A DNA stretch of 64,000 bases from Rhodococcus sp. PAMC28707 (GTDB taxonomy: Bacteria; Actinomycetota; Actinomycetes; Mycobacteriales; Mycobacteriaceae), in assembly GCF_004795915.1 (NCBI RefSeq), contig NZ_CP039253.1:2852001-2916000 (forward strand), given 5' to 3'. The notes beneath the pieces were generated by a model, which was given only the letters and a program-made list of their open reading frames with translations, made no database searches and had not been told where the DNA came from. The position numbers were made by a program, and so were the translations under genes. Positions 16,944 to 25,248 of the stretch are shown here, piece by piece. Numbering within the stretch: the first letter of the stretch is position 1; every line of letters starts with the position of its first letter.

Positions 16944-18020
16944 TCAGCGCCAGAGTGTCTCGACGTCCGATGCGGTCGACGGCGGAGCGGTCGGGGTGCC
17001 GTTCGGGGTACGTGAGAAACGCGGTGCCGGGCGGTGCTGAGTGACGCCGTCGACCTCGATGAGCGTGCCGCGATCTTTCAGGTGCCGCTGCTCGGGAGCT
17101 TCGGCGAATGTCAGGACCGGCGAGACGCACGCGTCGGTACCGTCGAAAATCGCAGCCCACTCGTCGCGGGTCTTGGATTTGAAGGTGGCAGTGAAAAGTT
17201 CACGCATCTCAGGCCAGCGGTCCCGCTCGCCCTGGCCTGGGGTCGTGGTCGGATCGAGCTCGAGCAGCCTGAGCATCTCGGCGAAGAACTGCGGTTCCAG
17301 CGCGCCGACGGCCATGTACTTTCCGTCGGAAGTCTCATAGGTGTCGTAGAAGGGAAATCCGGTGTCGAGCATGTTGACTCCGCGCTCGTCCGACCAGACG
17401 CCGATGCCGCGTAGGCCCCAGATCATGTGTGAGAGTGCGGCGGTGCCGTCGACCATCGCCGCGTCGACGACCTGGCCCTTGCCCGAAGTCTGGCGTTCGA
17501 ACAGTGCCGCCAGAATGCCGAAGATCAGGAACATCGATCCGCCGCCGAAATCACCGACCATGTTCAGCGGCGGCACCGGGCGCTCGCCCTTGCGCCCGAT
17601 TGCATTCAGGACACCGGTGACGGAGATGTAGTTGATGTCGTGGCCGGCGGCCGCGGACCATGGACCTTCCTGTCCCCACCCGGTCATTCGGCCGTACACC
17701 ACGCGTGGGTTGCGGGCGAGGACATCCTCCGGGCCCAGGCCGAGTCGCTCGGTGACGCCGGGACGGAAGCCTTCGATCAGGACGTCGGCACGCTCGAGCA
17801 AGCCCAGAATTTTCTCGATGTCGGCAGGGTCCTTGAGGTTTGCTTCGACGATCGTTCGGCTACGGAGTTGCTGATCGTGTTCGGCGATCTGCCCGGCGCG
17901 TTGCACTCGGACGACGTCGGCACCGAGATCTGCCAACAGCAGCGCCGCGTGCGGCCCCGGTCCGATTCCAGCAAGTTCTACGACGCGAAGCCCCGTGAGT
18001 GGTCCACCGCTACTCGACAC
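16944..18020 (-). CDS. mcr: Alpha-methylacyl-CoA racemase (CaiB/BaiF family III)
   Basis: Interconverts (R)- and (S)-2-methylacyl-CoA by an enolate mechanism, needed for oxidation of methyl-branched fatty acids and sterol side chains. The 358-residue product has the catalytic residues expected for MCR: His127 in [10 protein letters not shown], Asp157 in VGDFGGGSM, and Glu in VGALEPQFF. The family N-terminus [27 protein letters not shown] is clear. The GTG start at 18020 lies next to a GAGGAA sequence. It is convergent with the MocR gene and divergent from purT. Confidence 0.93.
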   Translation of the reverse strand: MSSSGGPLTGLRVVELAGIGPGPHAALLLADLGADVVRVQRAGQIAEHDQQLRSRTIVEANLKDPADIEKILGLLERADVLIEGFRPGVTERLGLGPEDVLARNPRVVYGRMTGWGQEGPWSAAAGHDINYISVTGVLNAIGRKGERPVPPLNMVGDFGGGSMFLIFGILAALFERQTSGKGQVVDAAMVDGTAALSHMIWGLRGIGVWSDERGVNMLDTGFPFYDTYETSDGKYMAVGALEPQFFAEMLRLLELDPTTTPGQGERDRWPEMRELFTATFKSKTRDEWAAIFDGTDACVSPVLTFAEAPEQRHLKDRGTLIEVDGVTQHRPAPRFSRTPNGTPTAPPSTASDVETLWR

Positions 18021-18110
18021 ATTTCCTCGTTCCGATCAGGTCGGCTCGTTCGGCAGGCCGACTGGGTGTCTGGAGGTTAACTTGTGCTTGGACGTCAAAG
18101 TAGTCGGGGT

Positions 18111-19325
18111 ATGGATAATGGGCAGGTGAGCGCGGCAATGGAATATGGACGGATCGGCACACCCCTTACCTCGGGTGCCACGCGGGTGATGCTGCTCGGA
18201 GCCGGTGAGCTGGGTAAAGAAGTCATTATCGCGTTCCAGCGTCTCGGGGTCGAGGTGATTGCCGTCGATCGTTACGACAACGCCCCCGGTCACCAGGTCG
18301 CCCACCACAGTTTCACCATCGACATGAGCGACCCGAAAGAGCTGCTGGCTCTGATCGACGCCCAGCAACCGGACTTCGTGGTCCCCGAGATCGAAGCCAT
18401 CGCCACCGACGCCCTCGCCGAGGTGGAGCAGCGTGGCCGCACGATCGTCATCCCGACTGCGCGCGCAACGCAGTTGACGATGAACCGTGAAGGTATCCGG
18501 AGGCTCGCGGCCGAAGATCTGGGACTACCAACCTCACCTTTCGCTTTCGCGGATTCACTCGACGAGGTACGTAAGGCGCTGTCCACCATCGGGTTTCCCT
18601 CGGTGATCAAGCCGGTGATGTCTTCCTCGGGTAAGGGCCAGTCTGTAGTGCACGGCCCCGAGGACGTCGAACAGGCCTGGGAGTACGCGCTGAAGGGTGG
18701 CCGCGTCGATCTCGGTCGCGTCATCGTGGAAGGGTTCGTCGATTTCGACTACGAGATAACCCTTTTGACCATCCGCTCGGTGGCGGGAACAGTTTTTTGC
18801 GAGCCGATCGGTCATCTGCAGGAGGCGGGGGACTATGTCGAGTCCTGGCAACCCCAGCCGATGTCCGACGCTGCCCTGGCACGTGCGAAAGACGTCGCCG
18901 ACCGGATCACCACCGCACTCGGTGGGCGCGGAGTCTTCGGTGTCGAACTGTTCGTCAAGGGGGATGACGTCTACTTCTCCGAGGTAAGCCCTCGCCCACA
19001 CGACACCGGCCTGGTCACCCTGCGCACCCAACGCTTCTCGGAATTCGAACTGCACGCCCGCGCCATCCTCGGACTGCCCGTGGATACGACGCTTCTTTCG
19101 CCCGGAGCTTCGGCGGTGATCTACGGCGGTGTCGACGCGAGCGGAATCAGTTTCGAAGGCGTCGCGGACGCGCTGGCCGTGCCGGAAACCGATCTTCGGT
19201 TGTTCGGTAAGCCGGAGAGCTTCGTGCGCAGGCGGATGGGTGTTGCGGTGTCGACAGCAGCGGACATGGCCACCGCCCGGTCCAGGGCCGTCGAAGCCGC
19301 AGGAAAGGTTCACCCCGTCACGTGA
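18111..19325 (+). CDS. purT: Formate-dependent phosphoribosylglycinamide formyltransferase 2
   Basis: ATP-grasp enzyme that uses formate and ATP to formylate GAR in de novo purine synthesis, an alternative to PurN. The 404-residue product aligns throughout with E. coli Pur[62 protein letters not shown]-type, [22 protein letters not shown] and [12 protein letters not shown]. Starts at GTG 18084, GTG 18126 and ATG 18138 are also in frame; ATG 18111 is a compromise. It shares a GTGA overlap with the DUF456 gene. M. tuberculosis has purT as Rv0389, before the rhodanese-metZ pair found downstream here. Confidence 0.95.
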   Translation: MDNGQVSAAMEYGRIGTPLTSGATRVMLLGAGELGKEVIIAFQRLGVEVIAVDRYDNAPGHQVAHHSFTIDMSDPKELLALIDAQQPDFVVPEIEAIATDALAEVEQRGRTIVIPTARATQLTMNREGIRRLAAEDLGLPTSPFAFADSLDEVRKALSTIGFPSVIKPVMSSSGKGQSVVHGPEDVEQAWEYALKGGRVDLGRVIVEGFVDFDYEITLLTIRSVAGTVFCEPIGHLQEAGDYVESWQPQPMSDAALARAKDVADRITTALGGRGVFGVELFVKGDDVYFSEVSPRPHDTGLVTLRTQRFSEFELHARAILGLPVDTTLLSPGASAVIYGGVDASGISFEGVADALAVPETDLRLFGKPESFVRRRMGVAVSTAADMATARSRAVEAAGKVHPVT

Positions 19326-19804
19326 GCGGCTACGCGGAAGTACTCGTGGGCCTGGTCATTGCAGTGGGCCTGATCGGAGTCGTCGTTCCGATTCTGCCCG
19401 GTACGATTCTGATTTTCGCGGCGATCGGGGTGTGGGCGCTGCTGACCGGCGGTGGTGCAGCATGGATGGCCTTCGGTATCGCGACGCTATTGCTCGTGGT
19501 CAGCGGTGTCGTCAAGTACACCTGGCCAGGAAGGCGGATGCGCGATGCCGGTGTTCCCACGCGATCATTGATCTTCGGCGGATTGCTCGGCATCGTCGGC
19601 TTCTTCGTCATCCCGGTAGTCGGGCTGTTCGTCGGATTCGTGCTCGGTGTCTATGCCGCCGAACTTCCGCGGCATAGAAGTCATTCCGCCGCATGGCAAT
19701 CCACGGTCCATGCAACCAAGGCCGCAGGGTTGTCGATTCTGGTGGAGCTGTTGGGTGCTCTGTTGGCAAGCGCTGTCTGGCTCTTCGTCGTCCTCGCCTT
19801 CTGA
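19322..19804 (+). CDS. DUF456 family membrane protein
   Basis: A 160-residue membrane protein with about four to five helices ([75 protein letters not shown], a C-terminal [20 protein letters not shown]). The PILPG and [19 protein letters not shown] motifs identify DUF456. Function unknown. The GTG start overlaps the purT stop, so the two are translated together. Confidence 0.87.
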   Translation: MSGYAEVLVGLVIAVGLIGVVVPILPGTILIFAAIGVWALLTGGGAAWMAFGIATLLLVVSGVVKYTWPGRRMRDAGVPTRSLIFGGLLGIVGFFVIPVVGLFVGFVLGVYAAELPRHRSHSAAWQSTVHATKAAGLSILVELLGALLASAVWLFVVLAF

Positions 19805-19812
19805 AGAGTCGG

Positions 19813-20547
19813 TCAGGTGACGCGATACCAAGCGCGCGCGTTGCCGTCGAGAACTGCGGGTAGGTCGCCACCGACCGCCTCGGCGATCAGGTTCAGATCG
19901 GATTCGAGGAACGGACGCGGTGCGCGCGTGCCGGGCATGTCGGTTCCGAACATCAGCGCCGACGGATCGACCGCGTGAATTCGGCGCATGGTCTCCACGA
20001 TGTCGAGATCCACTCTGCCGAAGCCTGTTGCTTTGACTCGCGCACCGCGGTCCACGAGGTTGAGCAGGTACGACAGGCCTTTGGACGACATACCGAGGTG
20101 GTCGATACTGACAGCGGGCAACTTCGCCAGAATCGGTTCGAGCGAGAGAAGCATGGATGCATCGACATACAGTTCGGCGGGCCACCCGACGAGGTCGAAT
20201 GCGCGCCGCGCCTGCGTGGTCAGGGTTTGTATGTCGGTAGCGCCGCGCCGGAGATTCAAGCGAAGAGCACGTACACCTGCGCCGTCGAGAGCGATGATGT
20301 CCTCGTCGGTGGCGTCGGGCGCGAGTTGTATCACCCCGACCCATCCTCGTCCCAACGCCGCCAGCGCGGCAACCAGGAAGGTCTGATCGCTGCCCTGAAA
20401 GGATGCGCTGACCACGGCACCACCGGTGATGCCGAGGCCGTCGATTCGGGCCGAATAGTCGGCGATAGTGAACGGCTCCGGGACGAATCCGTTGTTTTCG
20501 ACAAGAGGGTAGGCGGGATCGATGATGTGAAAGTGAGCGTCGAACAC
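19813..20547 (-). CDS. Amidohydrolase family protein (TIM-barrel, PDC hydrolase-like)
   Basis: A 244-residue metal-dependent hydrolase-type barrel of the amidohydrolase 2 family. The N-terminal metal motif is FDAHFHIID. Further motifs are GVRALRLNLRRG, ELYVDASM, VSIDHLGM and FGTDMPGTRAP with the conserved late Asp. Relatives hydrolyse lactones or decarboxylate cyclic carboxylates; the substrate is not evident. Start is GTG 20547 with TGAGG nearby. It is divergent from the SMP-30 protein gene, and both could act on lactones, which hints at a shared sugar-acid or lactone pathway. Confidence 0.85.
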   Translation of the reverse strand: MFDAHFHIIDPAYPLVENNGFVPEPFTIADYSARIDGLGITGGAVVSASFQGSDQTFLVAALAALGRGWVGVIQLAPDATDEDIIALDGAGVRALRLNLRRGATDIQTLTTQARRAFDLVGWPAELYVDASMLLSLEPILAKLPAVSIDHLGMSSKGLSYLLNLVDRGARVKATGFGRVDLDIVETMRRIHAVDPSALMFGTDMPGTRAPRPFLESDLNLIAEAVGGDLPAVLDGNARAWYRVT

Positions 20548-20576
20548 GCCTCACAGCATGACAGGTGTGTGTTTCG

Positions 20577-21455
20577 ATGGCGTTCATGAAACCTGAAGTG
20601 ACAGTTGTCCTCGAGAACTACACGTACTTGGAATGTCCGCGCTGGCACGCCGGCCGCATCTGGGTATCGGACTTCTACAGCCAGCAGGTGATCTCTGCCG
20701 AGGCGGATGGCTCCGATGTCCGCGTCGAGGCAGAGGTCCCGCAGCAGCCTTCCGGCCTCGGGTGGCTTCCCGACGGCAGGTTGCTCGTGGTTTCGATGCG
20801 AGATCAGAAGATTCTGCGGCGTGAGGACGACGGAAGCCTCGTCGTCCATGCCGATCTGTCTTCGTACGTCGGCGCCAACCTCAACGACATGCTGGTCGAC
20901 GCCCGCGGCCGTGCGTATGTCGGTAACTTCGGCTTCGATTTGATGAACCTCGCGACGCCCGCGACGGCGGATCTACTGCGGGTCGATCCCGACGGATCCG
21001 TCCACGTCGCAGCGAAAGATCTGTATTTTCCCAACGGGATGGCCATGACCGAAGACGGGGAACTGCTGGTCGACGAGACGATAGGCAACCGCGTGAGTGC
21101 GTTCGCGGTTCGTCCCGATGGATCGCTCGGAGAGCGGCGTGACTGGGTGAAGTTCGCCGAACTTCCGGACATGGGCGATGTGACTGCCGCACTCGGGCAG
21201 TTGGTCGTAGCCGCCGACGGGTGCTGTATCGACACCGACGGGACGCTGTGGGTAGCCGACGCGCTCGGTCAACGTATGGTTCACCTCGCGCACGGCAAAG
21301 GCATCATCGATCAACTCGAATTCGATACCGGTGTCTTCGCATGCGGACTCGGTGGGGACGACGGCCGCACCTTGTTCGTCTGCGCCGCACCCGACTTCAA
21401 CGAGCATCAGCGCAAGGTGGAGACGGCAGGAAAACTGCTGGCAGTGCGGGTATAG
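20577..21455 (+). CDS. SMP-30/gluconolactonase/LRE family protein
   Basis: A 292-residue six-bladed beta-propeller of the senescence marker protein-30/gluconolactonase family, which hydrolyses sugar lactones with one divalent metal. Visible metal-site elements are LECPRWHAGRIWVSDF (Glu), GANLNDMLVDARGRAYVGNFG (Asn), YFPNGMAM (Asn) and TLWVADALG (Asp). ATG 20577 is chosen; ATG 20586 and GTG 20565 are alternatives. A hairpin follows before the convergent fprA. The divergent amidohydrolase may be a functional partner. Confidence 0.88.
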   Translation: MAFMKPEVTVVLENYTYLECPRWHAGRIWVSDFYSQQVISAEADGSDVRVEAEVPQQPSGLGWLPDGRLLVVSMRDQKILRREDDGSLVVHADLSSYVGANLNDMLVDARGRAYVGNFGFDLMNLATPATADLLRVDPDGSVHVAAKDLYFPNGMAMTEDGELLVDETIGNRVSAFAVRPDGSLGERRDWVKFAELPDMGDVTAALGQLVVAADGCCIDTDGTLWVADALGQRMVHLAHGKGIIDQLEFDTGVFACGLGGDDGRTLFVCAAPDFNEHQRKVETAGKLLAVRV

Positions 21456-21490
21456 AGGCTGCGGCGGATATTCAGGTATGCCCGGTTGAA

Positions 21491-21520
21491 TGGAAATACG
21501 CCCGTGCAGGCGTATTTCCA
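21491..21520. terminator. Bidirectional hairpin between SMP-30 gene and fprA
   Basis: Perfect 12-bp arms TGGAAATACGCC (21491-21502) and GGCGTATTTCCA (21509-21520) around CGTGCA, with further near-complementary bases outside. It lies in the 76-bp gap between two convergent genes and so can end both transcripts. Confidence 0.85.
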
Positions 21521-21531
21521 CTCACCTGCCG

Positions 21532-22917
21532 CTAGGCCTTGTCCGGCTCGGACGCCTTCAACATGTCCTCACGTTCGACGACTTTGATGCGTTCGCGGCC
21601 TTCGGTTTCGCCGAGGCTGCGTTCGTGGGCGTCGAGGCGGTACCAGCCGTCCCAGGTGGTGAAGGGGACGTTTTTGTTTTCGAGGAAGTCGGTGACGGCC
21701 TGTTCGGTGGGTTCGGGGGCTGCGGTGAGGTTCGGTGCGTCTTCGAGGAGGTTGGCGACGGTTTCGTTGGCGTCGCCTTTGGTGTGGCCGATGAGGCCGA
21801 CGGGTCCGCGTTTGATCCAGCCGGTGACGTAGGTGGCTGGTACGACGGTGTGGGAAGAAGCTGATTCGACTACGCGGCCTGCTTCGTTGGGGATGGTGCC
21901 GGCTTGGTCGTCGAAGGGGAGTTGGGCGATGTTTTTGGAGAGGTATCCGACGGCGCGGTAGACCGCTTGGACGTCCCAGTCGTTGTATTTGCCGGTGCCT
22001 TTGACGTTGCCGGTGCCGTCGAGTTCGGTGCGTTCGGTGCGTAGGCCGGTGACTTTGCCGTCTTCGCCGAGGATTTCGGTGGGGGATTCGAAGAAGTGGA
22101 GGAACAGTTTGTGGGGGCGGTTGCCGACGTCGCGGATGGCCCAGTCTTGGAGGGTGTTGGCGACCATGTCGACTTGTTTGGATCCGCGGCGTGCGGCTTC
22201 GGAGCCTTCGTCGTAGTCGATGTCCTCGGGGGCGACGATGACTTCGATGTTGGTGGAGTGGTCGAGTTCGCGGAGTTCGAGGGGGGTGAATTTGGCTTGT
22301 GCGGGTCCGCGGCGTCCGAAGACGTGGACTTCGGTGGCTTTGTTGGTTTTGAGGCCTTCGTAGACGTTGGCTGGGATTTCGGTGGGGAGGAGTTCGTCGC
22401 CGGTTTTGGCGAGGACGCGTGCGACGTCGAGTGCGACGTTGCCGACGCCGAGTACGGCGACTTTTTCGGCTGTGAGGGGCCAGGTGCGGGGGACGTCGGG
22501 GTGGCCGTCGTACCAGGAGACGAAGTCGGCGGCGCCGTAGCTGCCGTCGAGGTCGATGCCGGGGATGTTGAGGTTGCGGTCGGCGTTGGCGCCGGTGGAG
22601 AAGATGACGGCGTCGTAGAAGCGGCGCATGTCGTCCAAGGTGATGTCGGTGCCGTAGTCGATGTTGCCGAGGAGGCGGACTTGTGGTTTGTCGAGGACTT
22701 TGTGGAGGGCGGTGATGATGCCTTTGATGCGGGGGTGATCGGGTGCGACGCCGTAGCGGATGAGTCCGAAGGGGGCGGGCATGCGTTCGAACAGATCGAC
22801 GCTGACGCCGTTGCCGGCGATGTTGTAGTCGGACTTCATGAGTGCGTCGGCGGCGTAGATGCCTGCCGGTCCGGCGCCGACGATGGCGACGCGAAGTGGA
22901 CGGGTCTGATCAGTCAT
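21532..22917 (-). CDS. fprA: FprA-type NADPH-ferredoxin (adrenodoxin-like) reductase
   Basis: A 461-residue FAD/NADP oxidoreductase that passes electrons from NADPH to ferredoxins, and so to cytochromes P450 and iron-sulphur enzymes. The FAD motif is VAIVGAGPAGIYAADAL, then FGLIRYGVAPDHPRIK, the NADP motif VAVLGVGNVALDVARVL with VFGRRGPAQAKFT, and YVTGWIKRGPVGLIGHTKGDANET near the end; it matches M. tuberculosis FprA. The start is ATG 22917. Oddly, its codons end mostly in C or A and avoid G and T at third positions (GAA, AAA and GCA rather than GAG, AAG and GCG), so the + strand here is conspicuously G/T-rich, unlike neighbouring genes. Confidence 0.95.
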   Translation of the reverse strand: MTDQTRPLRVAIVGAGPAGIYAADALMKSDYNIAGNGVSVDLFERMPAPFGLIRYGVAPDHPRIKGIITALHKVLDKPQVRLLGNIDYGTDITLDDMRRFYDAVIFSTGANADRNLNIPGIDLDGSYGAADFVSWYDGHPDVPRTWPLTAEKVAVLGVGNVALDVARVLAKTGDELLPTEIPANVYEGLKTNKATEVHVFGRRGPAQAKFTPLELRELDHSTNIEVIVAPEDIDYDEGSEAARRGSKQVDMVANTLQDWAIRDVGNRPHKLFLHFFESPTEILGEDGKVTGLRTERTELDGTGNVKGTGKYNDWDVQAVYRAVGYLSKNIAQLPFDDQAGTIPNEAGRVVESASSHTVVPATYVTGWIKRGPVGLIGHTKGDANETVANLLEDAPNLTAAPEPTEQAVTDFLENKNVPFTTWDGWYRLDAHERSLGETEGRERIKVVEREDMLKASEPDKA

Positions 22918-23315
22918 GTGCAGCGAACTACCTTCGTCGAGGGAAGTACGGATACCCCAGCATAAATTAGGCATCACTTCGCTGGTTCGGTGGTACTCAT
23001 CACTGTGCTGTCAGCGGCATGTAATCTTCGAAATTGCGCTATTGCCCAGTTCCAGGTAGGAATTGCACTGTGCACACGACATTTTTGGTCCGGCGGATAG
23101 CCGTCGACTTCTGTCGTGTCTGCACCAATATGTGCTGTCGGTGACCACACCCGACTCGTGAGCCTTTTCGGCCATTCTCCTTTCGTTCGAATATCCAGCA
23201 CCCATGTCGGCTCCGCCCAGGATCCGTCGCTGCTCTCCCACACTCGCTGATGCGTGAGAGACTGCAGGTAGACATCCGCCAGGTCAGAGCCTCGCTGAGC
23301 CCGCCGATGACGCGG
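22918..23315. other. Intergenic region between fprA and the TauD-type gene
   Basis: About 400 bp between divergent genes. It has moderate GC and short poor-quality ORFs on both strands that look like chance. It should carry the promoters of fprA and of the dioxygenase gene. I see no long inverted repeat. Confidence 0.5.
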
Positions 23316-23349
23316 TCCGCAGCGTAGAAGACTCCGCAGCGTAGAAGAC
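23316..23349. repeat. Perfect 17-bp tandem duplication just before the TauD-type gene
   Basis: TCCGCAGCGTAGAAGAC occurs at 23316-23332 and again at 23333-23349, ending one base before the AAGGAAG-like ribosome-binding site of the gene at 23359. It lies in the 5' leader, so it could affect translation or bind a regulator, or be a slippage product. Confidence 0.8.
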
Positions 23350-23358
23350 AAGGAAGTC

Positions 23359-24249
23359 ATGACCACCATCGATACGGCCGTCTCCCTCACCCTCGACAAA
23401 CTCGGTCCGCGGTTCGGCGCCGAAATATTCGGACTCGATATCGCCTCGGCTTCCGACCTCGAGGTGCTGGCGGTCCGGCAGGCACTCGTCGAGCACAAGG
23501 TTCTCGTGCTGCGCGGGCAATCGCTCGACGACTCGGCTCAGATCGACTTCGGTCGTAGGCTCGGCGAGTTGACCGCCGGGCACCCGGTCCACCACAGCGG
23601 TGACGTCGCAGAAGAGGTCTATGCCCTCGACAGTCAGGACAACGGGTTCTCCGACGTCTGGCATACGGACGTGACGTTCATGGCGCGTCCGCCGATGGGT
23701 TCGATTCTGCGATCCGTCGTACTACCTCCGCACGGCGGTGACACCAATTGGGCCGACAGTCAGCTTGCCTACGAATCGCTCTCGGCGCCGGTGCGGCAGA
23801 TGATCGATCAGTTGACTGCGGTCCATGACGGCAACCGCGAGTTCGGTTACTACCTCGCGCAGAACCGCGGCGGCAAGGGCAATATCTGGGACGGCGAGGA
23901 GGTGACGGCGCTGGTACCCGTCGAGCATCCGGTAGTTCGGGTCCATCCCGAGACCGGACGCAAAGGCATCTTCGTCAATCCGGGATTCACCTCCCACATC
24001 GTCGGTGTGTCCGAGGCCGAGAGTCGCGGAATTCTCGACTTTCTCTATGCGCACCTCACCAAGCCCGAGCATGTGGTCCGCCATCGCTGGCGTCTCGGCG
24101 ACGTCGTGTTGTGGGACAACCGCAGCACCTCGCACTATGCAAATCGCGACTACGGCACCGAGCGTCGAGTGATGCACCGAATCACCCTGCGCGGTGACAT
24201 TCCGATCGGCCCCGCAACAGGACAACCCCGGCCGAACCTCGGCGCGTAA
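23359..24249 (+). CDS. TauD/TfdA family Fe(II)/2-oxoglutarate dioxygenase
   Basis: A 296-residue non-haem iron dioxygenase. The iron triad is His102 and Asp104 (DVWHTDVTF) plus His259 (DNRSTSHYA); the 2-oxoglutarate/substrate arginines are Arg270 and Arg274 (RRVMHRITL). Family members release sulphite or sulphate from taurine, alkylsulphonates or alkyl sulphates, or open herbicide side chains. Similarity to actinobacterial alkylsulphatase-type enzymes (Rv3406-like) makes sulphur scavenging likely, and the rhodanese-metZ genes nearby also serve sulphur metabolism. ATG 23359 has a good ribosome-binding site. Confidence 0.9.
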   Translation: MTTIDTAVSLTLDKLGPRFGAEIFGLDIASASDLEVLAVRQALVEHKVLVLRGQSLDDSAQIDFGRRLGELTAGHPVHHSGDVAEEVYALDSQDNGFSDVWHTDVTFMARPPMGSILRSVVLPPHGGDTNWADSQLAYESLSAPVRQMIDQLTAVHDGNREFGYYLAQNRGGKGNIWDGEEVTALVPVEHPVVRVHPETGRKGIFVNPGFTSHIVGVSEAESRGILDFLYAHLTKPEHVVRHRWRLGDVVLWDNRSTSHYANRDYGTERRVMHRITLRGDIPIGPATGQPRPNLGA

Positions 24250-24269
24250 AGACAAGGAAGATTGTTCGT

Positions 24270-24797
24270 ATGGCGTCGTGGCGTGAACGAAGACAACAGT
24301 GGGCCGATTCTCGTGAGGAAGCGCAGAACAACGCCTCCGAGGCGGCAAGCGAGGCAGACGGGCGCCGTCCGGCGTCGGCGTGGCCGTTCCTGCTGGCAAC
24401 CGGGATAGTGGTTGCAATTCTTGCTGCTATTTTTCTATCCGCCAAGTTTGCGCCTGCCGAGGAGAACATCACCCAGGCCCAGTTGATGACGGACAGCATC
24501 ACCGATTTCGTCGACGCGCAGAACACCGGCGATGCCGAGCTGCTGCGATCGGCGACGTGTTCGGACCAGGTTGCGAAGCTCATCAACGGCACTGACGACC
24601 AGTACCGGTCCGACCGGGCCGAATACGTTCAGGAGAACGGCAAGACCACCGTCGACGGCGTACCTACCGACTACCAGGTCAACGGTGACCGAGGCGTCGC
24701 GACGGTGCCGACGAAGGAAGCGAAGTCCGGAGCCACGGCCGACGATCAGTGGAAGTTCGTTCGCTCCGGCGATCAATGGCTGGTGTGCAACGTATGA
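24270..24797 (+). CDS. Single-pass membrane/secreted protein (Rv0383c/Rv0361-like)
   Basis: A 175-residue protein: a charged cytoplasmic N-terminus (WRERRQQWADSREEAQ), one helix (WPFLLATGIVVAILAAIFLSA), then an exported domain with DSITDFVDAQNTGDAELLRSATCSD and the final WLVCNV. The pattern D-A-x-x-LR-S-A-T/S-C and the terminal W-x-V-C match the paralogue at 1632-2423, implying one disulphide and a shared NTF2-like fold. Function unknown. It precedes the rhodanese-metZ pair by 37 bp. Confidence 0.8.
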   Translation: MASWRERRQQWADSREEAQNNASEAASEADGRRPASAWPFLLATGIVVAILAAIFLSAKFAPAEENITQAQLMTDSITDFVDAQNTGDAELLRSATCSDQVAKLINGTDDQYRSDRAEYVQENGKTTVDGVPTDYQVNGDRGVATVPTKEAKSGATADDQWKFVRSGDQWLVCNV

Positions 24798-24834
24798 GAG
24801 ATGTCGAATCCATCGAATATGGAAGGCTTGACCC

Positions 24835-25248
24835 GTGACTTATGCAGGTGACATAACCCCTCGAGCCGCCTGGGAGCTGCTTCGCAGCGATCCCGATGCA
24901 GTGTTGGTGGATGTGCGTACCCACGCGGAATGGCACTATGTCGGCGTGCCGGACACCTCGACGATCGAGCGGCCGACGCATCTCATCGAGTGGGTCGGCT
25001 ACCCGGATGGTGCGCGCAACGAGCACTTCCTCGAACAATTGAAAGAATCCGGTGTCGACGGCTCCCGTCCGGTGGTGTTCCTGTGTCGATCCGGGCAGCG
25101 ATCCATCGGGGCTGCCATCGCCGCCACCGCTGCCGGTATCGGCCCGTCGTACAACGTTCTCGACGGGTTCGAGGGCGCAACCGACGCCGAAGGTCATCGC
25201 GGCGCGACAGGGTGGCGTGCGGCAGGCTTGCCTTGGAGGCAGTCGTGA
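24835..25248 (+). CDS. Rhodanese-like sulphurtransferase (Rv0390-like)
   Basis: A 137-residue single-domain rhodanese. DAVLVDVRTHAEWHYVGVPD is the N-terminal signature and FLCRSGQRS carries the active-site cysteine and loop; GFEGATDAEGHRG is the C-terminal signature. It probably carries sulphane sulphur as a persulphide. The stop overlaps the metZ start (GTGA), so the proteins are made together and a role in handling the sulphide used by MetZ is plausible. The same pair is Rv0390-Rv0391 in M. tuberculosis. Confidence 0.92.
   Translation: MTYAGDITPRAAWELLRSDPDAVLVDVRTHAEWHYVGVPDTSTIERPTHLIEWVGYPDGARNEHFLEQLKESGVDGSRPVVFLCRSGQRSIGAAIAATAAGIGPSYNVLDGFEGATDAEGHRGATGWRAAGLPWRQS

Noticed and set aside
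22096-22965. 289-residue plus-strand open frame opposite fprA, Gly/Val/Asp/Phe-rich
   Set aside because: Its odd composition mirrors the biased third positions of fprA; no ribosome-binding site or family.
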